Source: Aliiroseovarius crassostreae
Lineage (GTDB): Bacteria > Pseudomonadota > Alphaproteobacteria > Rhodobacterales > Rhodobacteraceae
Direction: 5' to 3'
Assembly: GCF_001307765.1 (NCBI RefSeq)
Contig: NZ_LKBA01000019.1
Span: forward strand, 372,001 to 436,000
DNA length: 64,000 nt
Numbering within the stretch: position 1 is the stretch's first letter; each line of letters begins with the position of its first letter. Below are positions 17,470-27,135 of the stretch, in pieces. The notes under the pieces are model-generated. The model was not told the origin of the DNA. It saw only the letters and a list, made by a program, of their open reading frames with translations, and ran no database searches. Made by a program: the position numbers and the translations under genes.

Positions 17470-17874
17470 CTAGTATTCGAGGAAATGTTGCGCGGTGACA
17501 CCAACATGATATCCCTTCAGGAAATCAAAGGCGTCTACTGCGGTCAGGTCAGAAACGGGGATTGATGCGGTTGTGGTGATGATACCAGAGCTCAGGGTGG
17601 TGACGGCGCTTGCCCCCGATGACAGGTCGGACAGGGCGCTGACAACATAGGCCTGTGTCGCCTCGGCGCTCTCAAGCCGACCGATCGAGAAAGCCCGGTT
17701 TGCATCCTGCACAACGCGCAGGATGGTGGACTGGCGGAAGAAGACAAAAGACACGTCGGCAACCAACGCCATCATGACAACAAAAACCGGCAGCCACATC
17801 ACCGCCTCAATGGTCATGGCACCGCGTTCGCTGCGACAGAATTTCTTTATAATATTGCCTGCTGTCCAAGCCAT
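17470..17874 (-). CDS. TadE-like pseudopilin
   Basis: 134 residues. CRSERGAMTIEAVMWLPVFVVMMALVADVSFVFFRQSTILRVVQDANRAFSIG is a canonical TadE-like segment: charged leader, hydrophobic helix beginning with A-M-T-I-E-A, then a helix continuing into the periplasm. The conserved Glu five residues into the hydrophobic stretch is present. It is the first gene of a two-gene unit with the TadG-like protein; the upstream 280 bp contain AT-rich promoter-like sequence. Confidence 0.8.
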   Translation of the reverse strand: MAWTAGNIIKKFCRSERGAMTIEAVMWLPVFVVMMALVADVSFVFFRQSTILRVVQDANRAFSIGRLESAEATQAYVVSALSDLSSGASAVTTLSSGIITTTASIPVSDLTAVDAFDFLKGYHVGVTAQHFLEY

Positions 17875-18110
17875 CGCAACTGTCCTCTCAATAATGAGCG
17901 TCCAACCGAATACTTGTCAAAACCTTGCTAAAATCGCTTTACCAAGGGTCAAGGTGAACTGGGGCGGAACTGTGGCAGAATGAGGGCATTGTTTCGTTAA
18001 ATAGGGCAAAAAAAGTAGAAATTTGGTTATTTTGAAATTTAATTATCTTGTAGAAACAATGACCGCGCCGGAATGGAACAATCCCTGCGCAGTCGTCTTT
18101 TTGTTGTCAA

Positions 18111-18154
18111 AGCAGGCTTGGTGAAAGAAATGTTCCCGTCACCCAAGCCTGTTT
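18111..18154 (-). terminator. Terminator of the paa operon
   Basis: GCAGGCTTGGTGA (18112-18124) pairs with TCACCCAAGCCTGTTT (18139-18154) with one bulged base, just past the paaZ stop on the minus strand. The following T run is short. Confidence 0.55.
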
Positions 18155-18155
18155 G

Positions 18156-20183
18156 TCAGTATGCGTTCATGGTTAACAGCTCATATTCCGCGACAAGCTC
18201 ATCATTCTGGTTGGTCAGGGTCACATGCCAGCGCACTTCGCCATAATCTTCGGTTCGACGGGTCTTTGCTTTTACGGTCAGGCGCACTTTCATGCTATCC
18301 CCGGCCACGACCGGTTTCATGAAGCGCAAGTTGTCCAGCCCGGTATTGGCCAGAACCGGCCCTTCGGTGGGTTCGACAAACAGACCCGCCGCAAAACTAA
18401 GCAACAGATAGCCATGGGCGACCCGATCCGGGAAGAACGGGTTTCGTTTCGCAGCGTCGCTGTCCATATGGGCATAGAATGTGTCGCCGGTGAAATGGGC
18501 AAAGGTTTCGATGTCTTCCAACGTCACCTTGCGCGATTTCGTGTGCAGGGTCTCGCCAATTGACAGCTCACCAAATTTGCGCGTGAACGGGTGGGCTGGA
18601 CCGGTGATTTCCGTCGCTCCCGGCACCCAGCGATTGCCGATGGTTGTCAGGATGTCGGGGCTGCCCTGAATGGCGGTGCGTTGCATATAGTGCAGAACAC
18701 CACGCACACCGCCCATTTCCTCGCCGCCGCCCGCGCGTCCCGGACCACCATGCACCATATGGGGCAGGGGCGAGCCATGCCCGGTGCTTTCCTTCATCGA
18801 GGTCGCGTTGTTGAAATAAAGCCGCCCGTGAAAAGCGCCCGCCCCAAGGGCCATTTCTCGCGCAACCTCGCCAGAGGCGGTAATGACGGAAGCGACCAGC
18901 GACCCTTCGCCCTTGTTTGCCAGCTCAATCGCATGGGAAATGTCGCGATATCCCATGATGGTCGAGACCGGGCCAAAGGCTTCGGTTGAATGCACCAGGC
19001 TGGCCGTGTCGGGTGATTGGCAATGAAACAGCATCGGTTTGACAAAGGCGCCTGCATCTACGTCACCCGCAAAACTCGTGTCGTCAGGGTCGCCATAGAC
19101 CAGCGCCGCCTCGGTGCCAATCTGCGCCGCCTTTTCCAGCACGTCGCGCTTCTGTCCCGCCGAGACCAGCGCCCCCATCCGAACCCCTTCCGCGCGCGGA
19201 TCGCCCACAACGGTTTTCGCAAGCCGGTCTGAGAGGGCTTCGATCACGTTCTGAACCTGTGCTTCGGGCGCAATGATCCGGCGAATGGCGGTGCATTTCT
19301 GCCCTGCCTTCGTGGTCATCTCGCGATGGACCTCTTTGATGAAGAGGCCAAATTCGGGTGTGTCGAGTGTGACGTCCGGGCCCAGAATGGACGCGTTCAG
19401 GCTGTCCTGCTCGGCAACAAATCGCACCGAGTTTCTCAGGATATTGGGGTTGGAGCGCAGCAGTGACGCGGTCTGGGCCGAGCCGGTGAAGCTCACCACA
19501 TCCTGCGGACCAAGACGATCAAGCAGATCTCCGGTGCCCCCGGAAATCAATTGCAGGGCGCCCTCGGGCAGGATGCCGCTGTCCAGCATGATCCGCACAC
19601 AGGCTTCTGTCACATAACAGCTTGCGGTGGCCGGTTTCACAATGGCCGGCACACCTGCCAGCAGGGTCGGGGCAAGCTTTTCCAACATGCCCCAGACCGG
19701 AAAATTGAACGCGTTGATATGCACCGCCACCCCTTGCAGGGGCGTGGCAATATGCATGCCCAGAAAGGTGCCGTTTCGGGAAAGCTGTTCGATATCACCA
19801 TCAATATAGATGTCGCCATCGGGCATTTCCCGCCGCCCTTTTGAGGCAAAGACAAACATTGTGCCCACGCCGCCATCAATGTCGATCATGTGGTCCGATT
19901 GGGTGGCGCCGGTGTCAAAGCTCAGATCATACAGCGCCTGTTTATTGGCGCCCAGATGCATCGCCAGCGCCTTGAGCATCTTGGCGCGATCATGAAACCC
20001 CATCTTGCGCAGGTTCGCGCCCCCAACATTGCGGCCATGGTCCAGCATGGCCTGCATGTCGAGTGACCCGCCACCCGCTTCGGCGATCCGGGCACCGGTG
20101 ATGGCGGAATGAATGGGGCGGGCATTTTTGCCGGGTGCAACCCATTGCCCAGCGGCGAAGCTGGCTACTTTCATGGTCGTCAT
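18156..20183 (-). CDS. paaZ: PaaZ: oxepin-CoA hydrolase / 3-oxo-5,6-dehydrosuberyl-CoA semialdehyde dehydrogenase
   Basis: 675 residues in two domains. An N-terminal aldehyde dehydrogenase (about 1-520) keeps the catalytic Cys near 297 ([11 protein letters not shown]) and the general-base Glu in [11 protein letters not shown]-terminal MaoC-type hydratase (about 530-675) keeps the Asp/His motif [10 protein letters not shown] and the following [18 protein letters not shown]. Both activities should therefore be present: hydrolytic opening of oxepin-CoA and oxidation of the resulting aldehyde. It is the last gene of the paa operon. GAGAGGACC precedes the ATG. Confidence 0.95.
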   Translation of the reverse strand: MTTMKVASFAAGQWVAPGKNARPIHSAITGARIAEAGGGSLDMQAMLDHGRNVGGANLRKMGFHDRAKMLKALAMHLGANKQALYDLSFDTGATQSDHMIDIDGGVGTMFVFASKGRREMPDGDIYIDGDIEQLSRNGTFLGMHIATPLQGVAVHINAFNFPVWGMLEKLAPTLLAGVPAIVKPATASCYVTEACVRIMLDSGILPEGALQLISGGTGDLLDRLGPQDVVSFTGSAQTASLLRSNPNILRNSVRFVAEQDSLNASILGPDVTLDTPEFGLFIKEVHREMTTKAGQKCTAIRRIIAPEAQVQNVIEALSDRLAKTVVGDPRAEGVRMGALVSAGQKRDVLEKAAQIGTEAALVYGDPDDTSFAGDVDAGAFVKPMLFHCQSPDTASLVHSTEAFGPVSTIMGYRDISHAIELANKGEGSLVASVITASGEVAREMALGAGAFHGRLYFNNATSMKESTGHGSPLPHMVHGGPGRAGGGEEMGGVRGVLHYMQRTAIQGSPDILTTIGNRWVPGATEITGPAHPFTRKFGELSIGETLHTKSRKVTLEDIETFAHFTGDTFYAHMDSDAAKRNPFFPDRVAHGYLLLSFAAGLFVEPTEGPVLANTGLDNLRFMKPVVAGDSMKVRLTVKAKTRRTEDYGEVRWHVTLTNQNDELVAEYELLTMNAY

Positions 20184-20248
20184 GTCTTGGTCCTCTCAGG
20201 ATCAGGAATTCTTATGTGTGTCGGGGACAAATCTTGGGGCGGGTCGGG

Positions 20249-21007
20249 TCAGGGGGCTGACAGCCCCAATGCGTCCAACTGTTCCGAAGCGGCCTTGTCC
20301 CATTCCTCACGCAGTTCGGCATTGGTGGAATGACGCAGGCCAAACCGGGTCAGTTGTTCTGCACGCGACGAAACGGTCTGGCCAAAACTTGCGGCGACCC
20401 GCGGCCACCAGTAATCGACCGAGTTTTGCAGCGTCGCCTTGTCCGCACCCGCCGCCAGCATATGCTCGATGCCCTCAATGGCCAGATCGGTGTGGTTGAC
20501 CTCAACCGGCATGATGTCACGGAACGTCCCGGCGAGGGGCTGATACGACACACGGCACAGTTCGCTCAGCTGTACGGACACTGCCAAACCCATCAACATA
20601 TTCATCACCACCGCGTCTTCCCATGAGGTCAGGGGGTAGTTGAACACAGACAGGCGCATGTCATGTGCGCTGCGGGTGGTGCCAATATCCGCCTCACGGG
20701 CGAGGCGGTCTGTCCAGGGGTGGTGGGTGGCGTAGCGGTCGGTATTGGCACCAAATTCGCCCATGATCTTCAAAACCTTGTCGGCATTGTCGGTTTTTTC
20801 CAGCACGATCTTGGCTGCGGCGATACGTTCCTTGATACCCGGACCCGCATTGATCATATCCGCAAAACCCGCAGCCCCTGCCAGCTCGCTGTCCACGAAG
20901 CTTGCCATGAGCCGCATGAGTTCCGCCCGGTATCGCGCCGGCACATTTTCCGGGCTGGTCAGCTGGCCGCCCTGGGCCAGATAGTCGGTGATGCTCATCT
21001 CGCTCAT
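20249..21007 (-). CDS. Phenylacetic acid catabolic (PaaA/PaaC-like) ferritin-fold protein
   Basis: 252 residues from ATG 21007 (GGGAGATACACC before it; an upstream in-frame start lacks an RBS). It resembles the all-helical PaaA/PaaC-like family and lies between paaE and paaZ. One ExxH pair (PVEVNH) and other Glu-bearing helices (SFVDSELAGAAGF, KIMGEFGANTDRY) are visible, so a partial or complete diiron site is possible. It is not one of the five canonical epoxidase genes, all of which are present upstream. Role unknown; an accessory subunit or a second carboxylate-bridged protein is plausible. Confidence 0.65.
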   Translation of the reverse strand: MSEMSITDYLAQGGQLTSPENVPARYRAELMRLMASFVDSELAGAAGFADMINAGPGIKERIAAAKIVLEKTDNADKVLKIMGEFGANTDRYATHHPWTDRLAREADIGTTRSAHDMRLSVFNYPLTSWEDAVVMNMLMGLAVSVQLSELCRVSYQPLAGTFRDIMPVEVNHTDLAIEGIEHMLAAGADKATLQNSVDYWWPRVAASFGQTVSSRAEQLTRFGLRHSTNAELREEWDKAASEQLDALGLSAP

Positions 21008-21044
21008 GGTGTATCTCCCTGAAATATGTCTTTTAACCGATTGA

Positions 21045-22109
21045 TTACTGGTCGAAATCAACGATGACCTTGTCGGATTTCGCATAGGCCTGGCAGGAGA
21101 GCACATAGCCCTTTTCGACCTCGTAATCCTCCAGCGCGTGGTTGGCGATCATCTCGATATCGCCTTCCAGGACCTTACAGCGGCAGGTCGAGCAGACCCC
21201 GGCCTTGCAGGCGTAAGGCGCATCCATGTTTTCAGCCAGGGCCGCGTCGAGGATCGAGGTGTCGGCGCCCATGGTGATGGTACGTGACGACCCGTCGAGA
21301 GTGATCACCGCCTCAGTGCCGGTGCCCGAATGTGTGCTGTGCGACACGGCTTTCTTTGCGGCACGTCCCGGTTGGGCCGAGGCGAAGAGTTCGAACTTGA
21401 TCTGGCCATCAGACAGCCCGTGTTCACGCAGGGATTTGGCAATGCCCAGCATCATCGGTTCGGGGCCGCAGATGAACGCCGTGTCGATGGATTTGATATT
21501 GATCCACTGTTTGAACAGAAGCGCGCATTTTTCCTCATTCACCAACCCGGTGAAAAGGTCGATTTCCTGCGTGTCGGCCTCCAACACATGGATCACGGTG
21601 AAGCGGCCCATATAGCGGTTCTTGAGGTCTTCGATCTCCTCGCGGAACATGATGGTGGTGGCAGATTTGTTGGCGTAGACCAGCGTGAAATCGGACAAAG
21701 GTTCGCGGGACAGGGTGGTCTTGATGATCGACAGAACCGGTGTGATGCCCGATCCCCCCGCAAAGCCGAGATAGGATTTCGCGCTTCCCGGTTCGATTGC
21801 CGTGTGGAAGTTGCCCATCGGCGGCATGGCCTCAATGGTGTCCCCCATGGCCAGCTCTTCATTGGCCCAGGTGGAAAACGCCCCGCCGTCGACGCGTTTG
21901 ATGCCGACCTGAAGGATACCGTCATCCTTGCCTGCACAGATCGAATAGCTGCGGCGCAGTTCCTGCCCGTCGAAGTCGCGACGGAAGGTCAGATACTGGC
22001 CCTGGGTGAAGTCAAAGCTCTCCGGATCGTCCGGGGTCAGGGTCACCACCACCGCGTCCCGGATGGTTTTGTGAATGTCGGTCACGGTCAGTTTGTGAAA
22101 GCGCGCCAT
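21045..22109 (-). CDS. paaE: PaaE: reductase subunit of 1,2-phenylacetyl-CoA epoxidase
   Basis: 354 residues from ATG 22109 (AGGAGAGACCC upstream). An N-terminal FAD-binding ferredoxin-reductase domain (RRSYSIC, LGFAGGSGITPVLSI), an NAD-binding part (FICGPEPMMLGIAKSL), and a C-terminal plant-type [2Fe-2S] domain with the CKAGVCSTCRCKV cluster ligands and a fourth Cys in VLSCQAY. It passes electrons from NAD(P)H to the PaaA diiron site. It starts 49 bp after paaD. Confidence 0.95.
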   Translation of the reverse strand: MARFHKLTVTDIHKTIRDAVVVTLTPDDPESFDFTQGQYLTFRRDFDGQELRRSYSICAGKDDGILQVGIKRVDGGAFSTWANEELAMGDTIEAMPPMGNFHTAIEPGSAKSYLGFAGGSGITPVLSIIKTTLSREPLSDFTLVYANKSATTIMFREEIEDLKNRYMGRFTVIHVLEADTQEIDLFTGLVNEEKCALLFKQWINIKSIDTAFICGPEPMMLGIAKSLREHGLSDGQIKFELFASAQPGRAAKKAVSHSTHSGTGTEAVITLDGSSRTITMGADTSILDAALAENMDAPYACKAGVCSTCRCKVLEGDIEMIANHALEDYEVEKGYVLSCQAYAKSDKVIVDFDQ

Positions 22110-22158
22110 GGGTCTCTCCTCAGATGTTTCGGTCTCCCTTGCGGAATGCCGAACCGCG

Positions 22159-22632
22159 TCAGATGCATTTGAAATAGTCGAAAGGTTCAAGACAGCTTTT
22201 GCATTTCCAAAGTGCCTTGCAGGGGGTGGAGCCGAACTGGCTGGTCCGGGTCAGATCCGTGCTGCCGCAATTGGGGCAACGATCCGGGGTGCCGCCGGGC
22301 GAGGGGGGGGCAATGCCGTATTCCTCCAGCTTTACCTTCCCTTTCTCGCTCAGCCAATCGGTGGTCCAGGCTGGCGAAAGCTGTTGTGACAGCGTCAGCC
22401 GGGTGATCCCGCGGTCGCGCAACGCGGTTTCAATATCGAGGTTGATGATCGAGGTGGCCGGGCAACCGGAATAGGTTGGGGTGACGGCAATATGCAGCAA
22501 ATCGCCCTCACTGTCCTTCTCCCAACGCACATCCCGGATGACCCCCAGATCCACCAAGGATATGACCGGGATTTCCGGGTCCGGCACCTGGTCAAGCCAG
22601 GTCCAGATCGTATCAACCGAAGGGTGGGCCAT
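22159..22632 (-). CDS. paaD: PaaD: maturation factor of phenylacetyl-CoA epoxidase
   Basis: 157 residues. ATG 22632 shares one base with the paaC stop (TAATG), so translation is coupled. The N-terminal MIP18/SufT-like domain (VPDPEIPVISLVDLGVIRDV, PTYSGCPATSII) is followed by a C-terminal zinc ribbon, CPNCGSTDLTRTSQFGSTPC and CKSC. Family members are needed for iron-sulfur or diiron assembly of the epoxidase rather than catalysis. Confidence 0.93.
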   Translation of the reverse strand: MAHPSVDTIWTWLDQVPDPEIPVISLVDLGVIRDVRWEKDSEGDLLHIAVTPTYSGCPATSIINLDIETALRDRGITRLTLSQQLSPAWTTDWLSEKGKVKLEEYGIAPPSPGGTPDRCPNCGSTDLTRTSQFGSTPCKALWKCKSCLEPFDYFKCI

Positions 22633-23393
22633 TACCAGCTGGCCCCGGGATAGGCCCGTTGCAGCCATTGCATGGAGCACAACATGTGACCCAGATGCTC
22701 GGTATGCATATAGCCGGTGCGCCCTCCCTTATGGGCATAGGTGCTGCCGGGAATGCTCAGCGTGGCCTCGCTCAGAACCGCTTGCACCTTGGCGTCATAT
22801 TCCGCCCTGAGGCTGGCCGGGTCCGGGGCAATACCTGCGGCCACCATGGCGTCATCCACCGCATCCCCTGCAAACATCTCGCCAACATAGGGCCAGAGAT
22901 ACTCCAGGGCGGCCTGCATCCGGTTGTGGCTTTCCTCGGTGCCGTCCCCAAGACCAATCACCGTGTCCCCTGAACGCTCCACATGATAAGCCACCTCTTT
23001 CGAGGCTTTTTCGGCAATTGCGGCAATGCGTTCATCGGTTGAATTCTGCAGCTTGGACAACATGACCTGTGACCAGGCGTCATAGAGGAACTGGCGCATC
23101 AGGGTCTGGCCGAAATCGCCATTGGGCAGCTCAACCAGAAGCACGTTGCGAAAATCCCAGACGTCGCGCAGGAAGGCCAGATCATCGGCAGACCGGCCTT
23201 TCCCCTCAACCTCACCCGCAAGCCCCAGCCACAGCTGGGTCTGGCCGATCATATCAAGCGCGGTGTTCGCCAGGGCAATGTCTTCCTCCAGCACCGGGGA
23301 ATGACCACACCATTCGCTGACGCGGTGTCCCAGCACAAGGCAGTTATCCCCCATGCGCAGAAGGAACTGAAACAGTTGGTCCTGATCTGCCAT
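22632..23393 (-). CDS. paaC: PaaC: structural subunit of phenylacetyl-CoA epoxidase
   Basis: 253 residues, all-helical ferritin-like. The ATG at 23393 overlaps the paaB stop (TGATG). Recognisable family segments: LLRMGDNCLVLGHRVSEWCGHSPVLEEDIALANTALDMIGQ, LPNGDFGQTLMRQFLYDAW and HVERSGDTVIGLGDGTEESHNRMQAAL. PaaC forms the scaffold heterodimer with PaaA and lacks the catalytic iron site in known complexes. Confidence 0.95.
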   Translation of the reverse strand: MADQDQLFQFLLRMGDNCLVLGHRVSEWCGHSPVLEEDIALANTALDMIGQTQLWLGLAGEVEGKGRSADDLAFLRDVWDFRNVLLVELPNGDFGQTLMRQFLYDAWSQVMLSKLQNSTDERIAAIAEKASKEVAYHVERSGDTVIGLGDGTEESHNRMQAALEYLWPYVGEMFAGDAVDDAMVAAGIAPDPASLRAEYDAKVQAVLSEATLSIPGSTYAHKGGRTGYMHTEHLGHMLCSMQWLQRAYPGASW

Positions 23394-23677
23394 CACATGC
23401 TCCCCACTTCTTCGGGAATGTCGAAAAAGGTCGGGTGGCGATAGACCTTGGAATTGGACGGCTCATAAAGCGGGCCTTTTTCTTCCGGGCTTGAGGCTGC
23501 GATATGGGCCGCTTCAACCGCCCAGATCGACACGCCTTCATTGCGCCGGGTATAGACGTCGCGGGCGTTCTTGATCGCCATTTCCGCGTCAGGGGCGTGC
23601 AGGCTGCCCACGTGGCGGTGGCTCATCCCGTGCTGACCGCGGATAAAGATTTCCCAAAGGGGCCATTCGTTGCTCAT
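23393..23677 (-). CDS. paaB: PaaB: small subunit of phenylacetyl-CoA epoxidase
   Basis: 94 residues, the normal PaaB size. EWPLWEIFIRGQHGMSHRHVGSLHAPDAEMAIKNARDVYTRR is the signature region of the family, followed by WAVEAAHIAASSPEEKGPLYEP. PaaB bridges PaaAC heterodimers. It starts 12 bp after paaA, with GGGAGAAAT before ATG. Confidence 0.95.
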   Translation of the reverse strand: MSNEWPLWEIFIRGQHGMSHRHVGSLHAPDAEMAIKNARDVYTRRNEGVSIWAVEAAHIAASSPEEKGPLYEPSNSKVYRHPTFFDIPEEVGSM

Positions 23678-23689
23678 CTGATTTCTCCC

Positions 23690-24679
23690 TTATTCTGCTG
23701 CGGTTCGCGCGGATTTCTTGCGGGCGTGGGCCAGAAGACCGTCGCGCACCCAGGTGCCGTCTTCCCAGGCATTTACCCGGTCTTTCAGTCGGTCGACATT
23801 GCAGGGACCATTGCCCTTGATCACGTCGAAAAATTCGCTCCAATCCGGGTCCGAGAAGTCGTAATGCCCGCGCTCCTCGTTCCATTTGATGCCGGGATCC
23901 GGCAGGTCGAGGCCGAGATATTCGATCTGCGGCACGGTCTGGTCGACAAATTGCTGGCGCAGCTCGTCATTGGATTTGACCTTGATTTTCCAGGCCATGG
24001 ATTGTTCGGAATGGGTGCTTTCGCTGTCATTGGGGCCAAACATCATGATCGCCGGGAACCACAGGCGGTTCACTGCGTCCTGTGCCATTTTCTTCTGTTC
24101 CGGCGTGCCGAATGCCATCTGCATGATCGCGTGATAGCCTTGGCGGGCGTGGAAGCTTTCTTCCTTGCAGATGCGGATCATTGCACGTGAATAGGGCCCG
24201 TAGGAGGTCCGTTGCAGCGCAACCTGGTTCACAATCGCGGCCCCGTCCACCAGCCAGCCCACTGCGCCAATGTCAGCCCAGTTCAGCGTCGGGTAGTTGA
24301 AGATCGAGGAGTATTTCATCCGGCCTTCATGCAGCAGTCGCACCAGCTCATCCCGGCTTTCGCCCAATGTTTCGGCAGCGGAGTAGAGGTAGAGCCCATG
24401 ACCGGCCTCGTCCTGCACTTTTGCCAGCAGGATCGCCTTGCGCTCCAGCGTGGGGGCGCGGGTGATCCAGTTGCCTTCCGGCAGTTGGCCGACCACCTCG
24501 GAATGGGCGTGCTGACCGATCTGGCGGATCAGTGTGGCGCGGTAATCATCCGGCATCCAATCCTTCGGCTCGATCTTTTCGCCGCGATCAATGCGGTCCT
24601 GAAATTCCCGTTCCTGATCAGACATTTCCTCGCGTGTCTTCACACCGGAACGAGCGGTTTTGATCATCTGTGCATACAT
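23690..24679 (-). CDS. paaA: PaaA: catalytic subunit of 1,2-phenylacetyl-CoA epoxidase
   Basis: 329 residues from ATG 24679, two bases after the thiolase stop (TGACAATG). The diiron-site helices are recognisable: [39 protein letters not shown] (ExxH) and [21 protein letters not shown] (ExxH). It epoxidises the aromatic ring of phenylacetyl-CoA using O2. Complete operon neighbours supply B, C, D and E. Confidence 0.95.
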   Translation of the reverse strand: MYAQMIKTARSGVKTREEMSDQEREFQDRIDRGEKIEPKDWMPDDYRATLIRQIGQHAHSEVVGQLPEGNWITRAPTLERKAILLAKVQDEAGHGLYLYSAAETLGESRDELVRLLHEGRMKYSSIFNYPTLNWADIGAVGWLVDGAAIVNQVALQRTSYGPYSRAMIRICKEESFHARQGYHAIMQMAFGTPEQKKMAQDAVNRLWFPAIMMFGPNDSESTHSEQSMAWKIKVKSNDELRQQFVDQTVPQIEYLGLDLPDPGIKWNEERGHYDFSDPDWSEFFDVIKGNGPCNVDRLKDRVNAWEDGTWVRDGLLAHARKKSARTAAE

Positions 24680-24681
24680 TG

Positions 24682-25884
24682 TCAGATCCTTTCGAGAATA
24701 AGCGCAACCCCTTGCCCAACCCCCACACACATGGTGCAGAGCGCGTAGCGCCCTCCCGTGCGTTGCAGCTGGTAGGCGGCGGTCATGACAAGGCGCGCAC
24801 CGGACATGCCAAGTGGGTGGCCCAGTGCAATGGCGCCCCCATTGGGGTTCACATGGGGCGCATCATCCGCCACCCCCAAAGCCCGGAGAGTTGCGAGCCC
24901 CTGAGAGGCAAAAGCTTCGTTGAGTTCAATGACGTCCATCTGCTCGATGGTCAGCCCTGCTTTGGCAAGAACCTTGCGTGTGGCCGGCACCGGACCGATG
25001 CCCATCACACGGGGGGCAACACCCGCAGCCTGCATGGCCACAACCCGTGCCATGGGGTTGAGGTTGTTGCGTGCCGCGGCTTCTTCCGAGGCGATGATCA
25101 TCGCAGCGGCCCCGTCATTCACCCCCGAGGCATTGCCTGCCGTGACCGTTTTATCCGGGCCGTTCACGCCCTTGAGGCCCGCAAGCTTTTCGGCACTGGT
25201 GCCGGGGCGCGGATGTTCGTCCGTGTCGATGACCAGCGGGTCGCCCTTGCGCTGGGGCAGGGTGACCGGGGTGATTTCGTCGTTGAAAAGGCCAGCCTCA
25301 TGTGCGGCCTGCCAACGGGCCTGGCTGCGGGCGGCAAAAGCGTCCTGATCTTCGCGCGAGATATCGTAGTCTTCGGCAACGTTATCAGCGGTCTGTGGCA
25401 TGGAATGCGTTCCATGGGCTGCATCCATCGCTTTGTTTACAAAGCGCCAGCCAATTGTGGTGTCATAGACCGCGTTGGCGCGGGAAAAGGCGCTGTGGGC
25501 CTTGGGCATCACGAAGGGGGCGCGGCTCATGCCTTCGACCCCCCCCGCGATACAAAGATCATAATCCCCCGCCTTGATGCCTCGCGCGGCCATGCCCACC
25601 GCATCCATGCCCGACGCACAAAGGCGGTTTACAGTGGTGCCGGGAACCTCAACCGGCAACCCGGCCAGAAGAGCGGCCATGCGCGCCACATTGCGGTTGT
25701 CTTCACCCGCCTGGTTGGCGTCGCCATAGATGACATCATCCACGCTTTGCCAATCCACGTCTGGATTGCGCGCCATCAGCGCTTTGATTGGGGCTGCGGC
25801 AAGGTCATCCACGCGCATCCCGGACAGCCCCCCCCCAAAGCGGCCAATCGGTGTGCGGATGGCATCACAGATAAATGCGGTCAT
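24682..25884 (-). CDS. paaJ: 3-oxoadipyl-CoA thiolase (PaaJ/PcaF type)
   Basis: 400 residues from ATG 25884 (GGGAGGACC upstream). Thiolase landmarks: nucleophile Cys in [18 protein letters not shown] (about 90), [18 protein letters not shown] with the catalytic His, and [14 protein letters not shown] with the second Cys. The segment [26 protein letters not shown] is typical of beta-ketoadipyl-CoA thiolases. The enzyme splits 3-oxoadipyl-CoA and may also act on 3-oxo-5,6-dehydrosuberyl-CoA. First gene of the paa operon. Confidence 0.92.
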   Translation of the reverse strand: MTAFICDAIRTPIGRFGGGLSGMRVDDLAAAPIKALMARNPDVDWQSVDDVIYGDANQAGEDNRNVARMAALLAGLPVEVPGTTVNRLCASGMDAVGMAARGIKAGDYDLCIAGGVEGMSRAPFVMPKAHSAFSRANAVYDTTIGWRFVNKAMDAAHGTHSMPQTADNVAEDYDISREDQDAFAARSQARWQAAHEAGLFNDEITPVTLPQRKGDPLVIDTDEHPRPGTSAEKLAGLKGVNGPDKTVTAGNASGVNDGAAAMIIASEEAAARNNLNPMARVVAMQAAGVAPRVMGIGPVPATRKVLAKAGLTIEQMDVIELNEAFASQGLATLRALGVADDAPHVNPNGGAIALGHPLGMSGARLVMTAAYQLQRTGGRYALCTMCVGVGQGVALILERI

Positions 25885-26266
25885 CAGGTCCTCCCAGATC
25901 CTTCGGTCTACGTGATGGTCTGACGCAAAACCGACCGTTTGGTCGAGAATATGAAGGAGTGGGCTTTCGGGCAAGAGAATTTATGGAGATGAGGAGAAAT
26001 TAAGGGGGATTGGTGAAAAAACATGGGGCCCAAAAATACAGTTGCATAACGATATGATCCAAAACCTATTGAAAATATTTGAGAATATATCATTTTGATC
26101 TGGAGTTTTGCAAAATCTCAGGGCATGTTTTGCATATTACGAGGGGATATGGTAAAGGTTGAATGTCGAACTGTGATGCATCTGGGGTTAATGAGCGTCA
26201 AAGATCGGCTTTTATTTCACACTCACAAAATACAGTCAGGGAAGTTGAGAGGCTTCGGGGTAGGTG
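25885..26266. promoter_or_regulatory. Divergent promoter region of the paa operon and its XRE-like regulator
   Basis: 382 bp, clearly AT-richer than both flanks. An inverted repeat CGACC-GTTT-GGTCG (25932-25945) lies about 50 bp before the thiolase start and looks like the operators used by TetR-type regulators of CoA-thioester catabolism. Two direct GTTTTGCA boxes (about 26105 and 26130) lie toward the regulator gene. Binding partners are not known. Confidence 0.5.
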
Positions 26267-27079
26267 ATGTCACAGACCGAAAATGAGTATAGCCCTCGGG
26301 AAATCTACCAGGTCTTTTCGCGCAACCTGCGCGAACTCGTCGCGCGCGCGCCAAGTTCCGTGACACATATCTGCCGGGAAATCGGCGTGAACAGAACCCA
26401 GTTCAATCGCTATCTGGCCGGACAGGCCAGTCCCCGCCCGGATATTCTGCACAAGATCTGTGCGTATTTTCAGGTGGATGCCCGTATTCTGCTCGAACCG
26501 CTCGCGGATCTGGAAGATGTCTTTAACGCGCAGGGTATTCCGTGGATTACCAACGCGGCCTTTCGTCAGCATGTTGTGTCTTCTCAGGATCGTTTGACCC
26601 TTTCCTTGCCGGCTCCTCTTGGCATTCACCGGTATTGGCAACGATCATCGCTCCATCCCGATTGGGTGAACTCTTTCACCATGCGCATCTATAAGCTGGA
26701 CCGGGCAACGGTCTTTCGCGCCTTGTCCGATCCGGGGAATGACAAGATCCTGACCCGCCATGATGTGCGCTCGGGGCGGGAATTCAAAGGCATTTTCCTT
26801 GCGCAGGTTGATGGTGTCACAATGCTTTCTTTCCAAGAGGACAGCCTGCGTATCGGGATGGGTTACCTCACTCGGCTGACCTCGGACAGTCCGATTCTGT
26901 CCGGCATTAGCCTGGCCTCTCAGCCCGAATTGCTTCAGGCCACGCGGATTGAACGCTGCGTGTTGGAGTTCCTGCCGCAAAAGCGGGGGCTTCTTGACCG
27001 GTTGCGCGGACGGGGTGGGCGGGCATTAGCGGATCTGCCAGAGCATATTGCCCATGGCCTCAGGGGGGATGCGCGCTGA
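26267..27079 (+). CDS. XRE-family (Cro/CI HTH) transcriptional regulator
   Basis: 270 residues from ATG 26267 (a GTG lies one codon earlier). A Cro/CI helix-turn-helix covers about residues 18-75 (SSVTHICREIGVNRTQFNRYLAGQASPRPDILHKICAYFQVDARILLEPL). The remaining two thirds are not recognised and probably bind a ligand or dimerise. It is divergent from the paa operon, the usual place for a local regulator. A repeat element follows its stop codon. Confidence 0.75.
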   Translation: MSQTENEYSPREIYQVFSRNLRELVARAPSSVTHICREIGVNRTQFNRYLAGQASPRPDILHKICAYFQVDARILLEPLADLEDVFNAQGIPWITNAAFRQHVVSSQDRLTLSLPAPLGIHRYWQRSSLHPDWVNSFTMRIYKLDRATVFRALSDPGNDKILTRHDVRSGREFKGIFLAQVDGVTMLSFQEDSLRIGMGYLTRLTSDSPILSGISLASQPELLQATRIERCVLEFLPQKRGLLDRLRGRGGRALADLPEHIAHGLRGDAR

Positions 27080-27082
27080 GGC

Positions 27083-27135
27083 TTAAGGCGTTTCCGGTGA
27101 TCTTTGTGATCTAACAAGAACAGGAAATGCTTTAA
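27083..27135. repeat. Palindromic intergenic repeat, copy E (short form)
   Basis: TTAAGGCGTTTCC (27083-27095) and GGAAATGCTTTAA (27123-27135) are inverted with two mismatches. It sits between two convergent genes and reaches the stop codon of the AEC transporter gene. Confidence 0.55.

Noticed and set aside
24670-25923. 417-codon frame opposite the thiolase gene
   Set aside because: Antisense shadow of paaJ with no recognisable motif.
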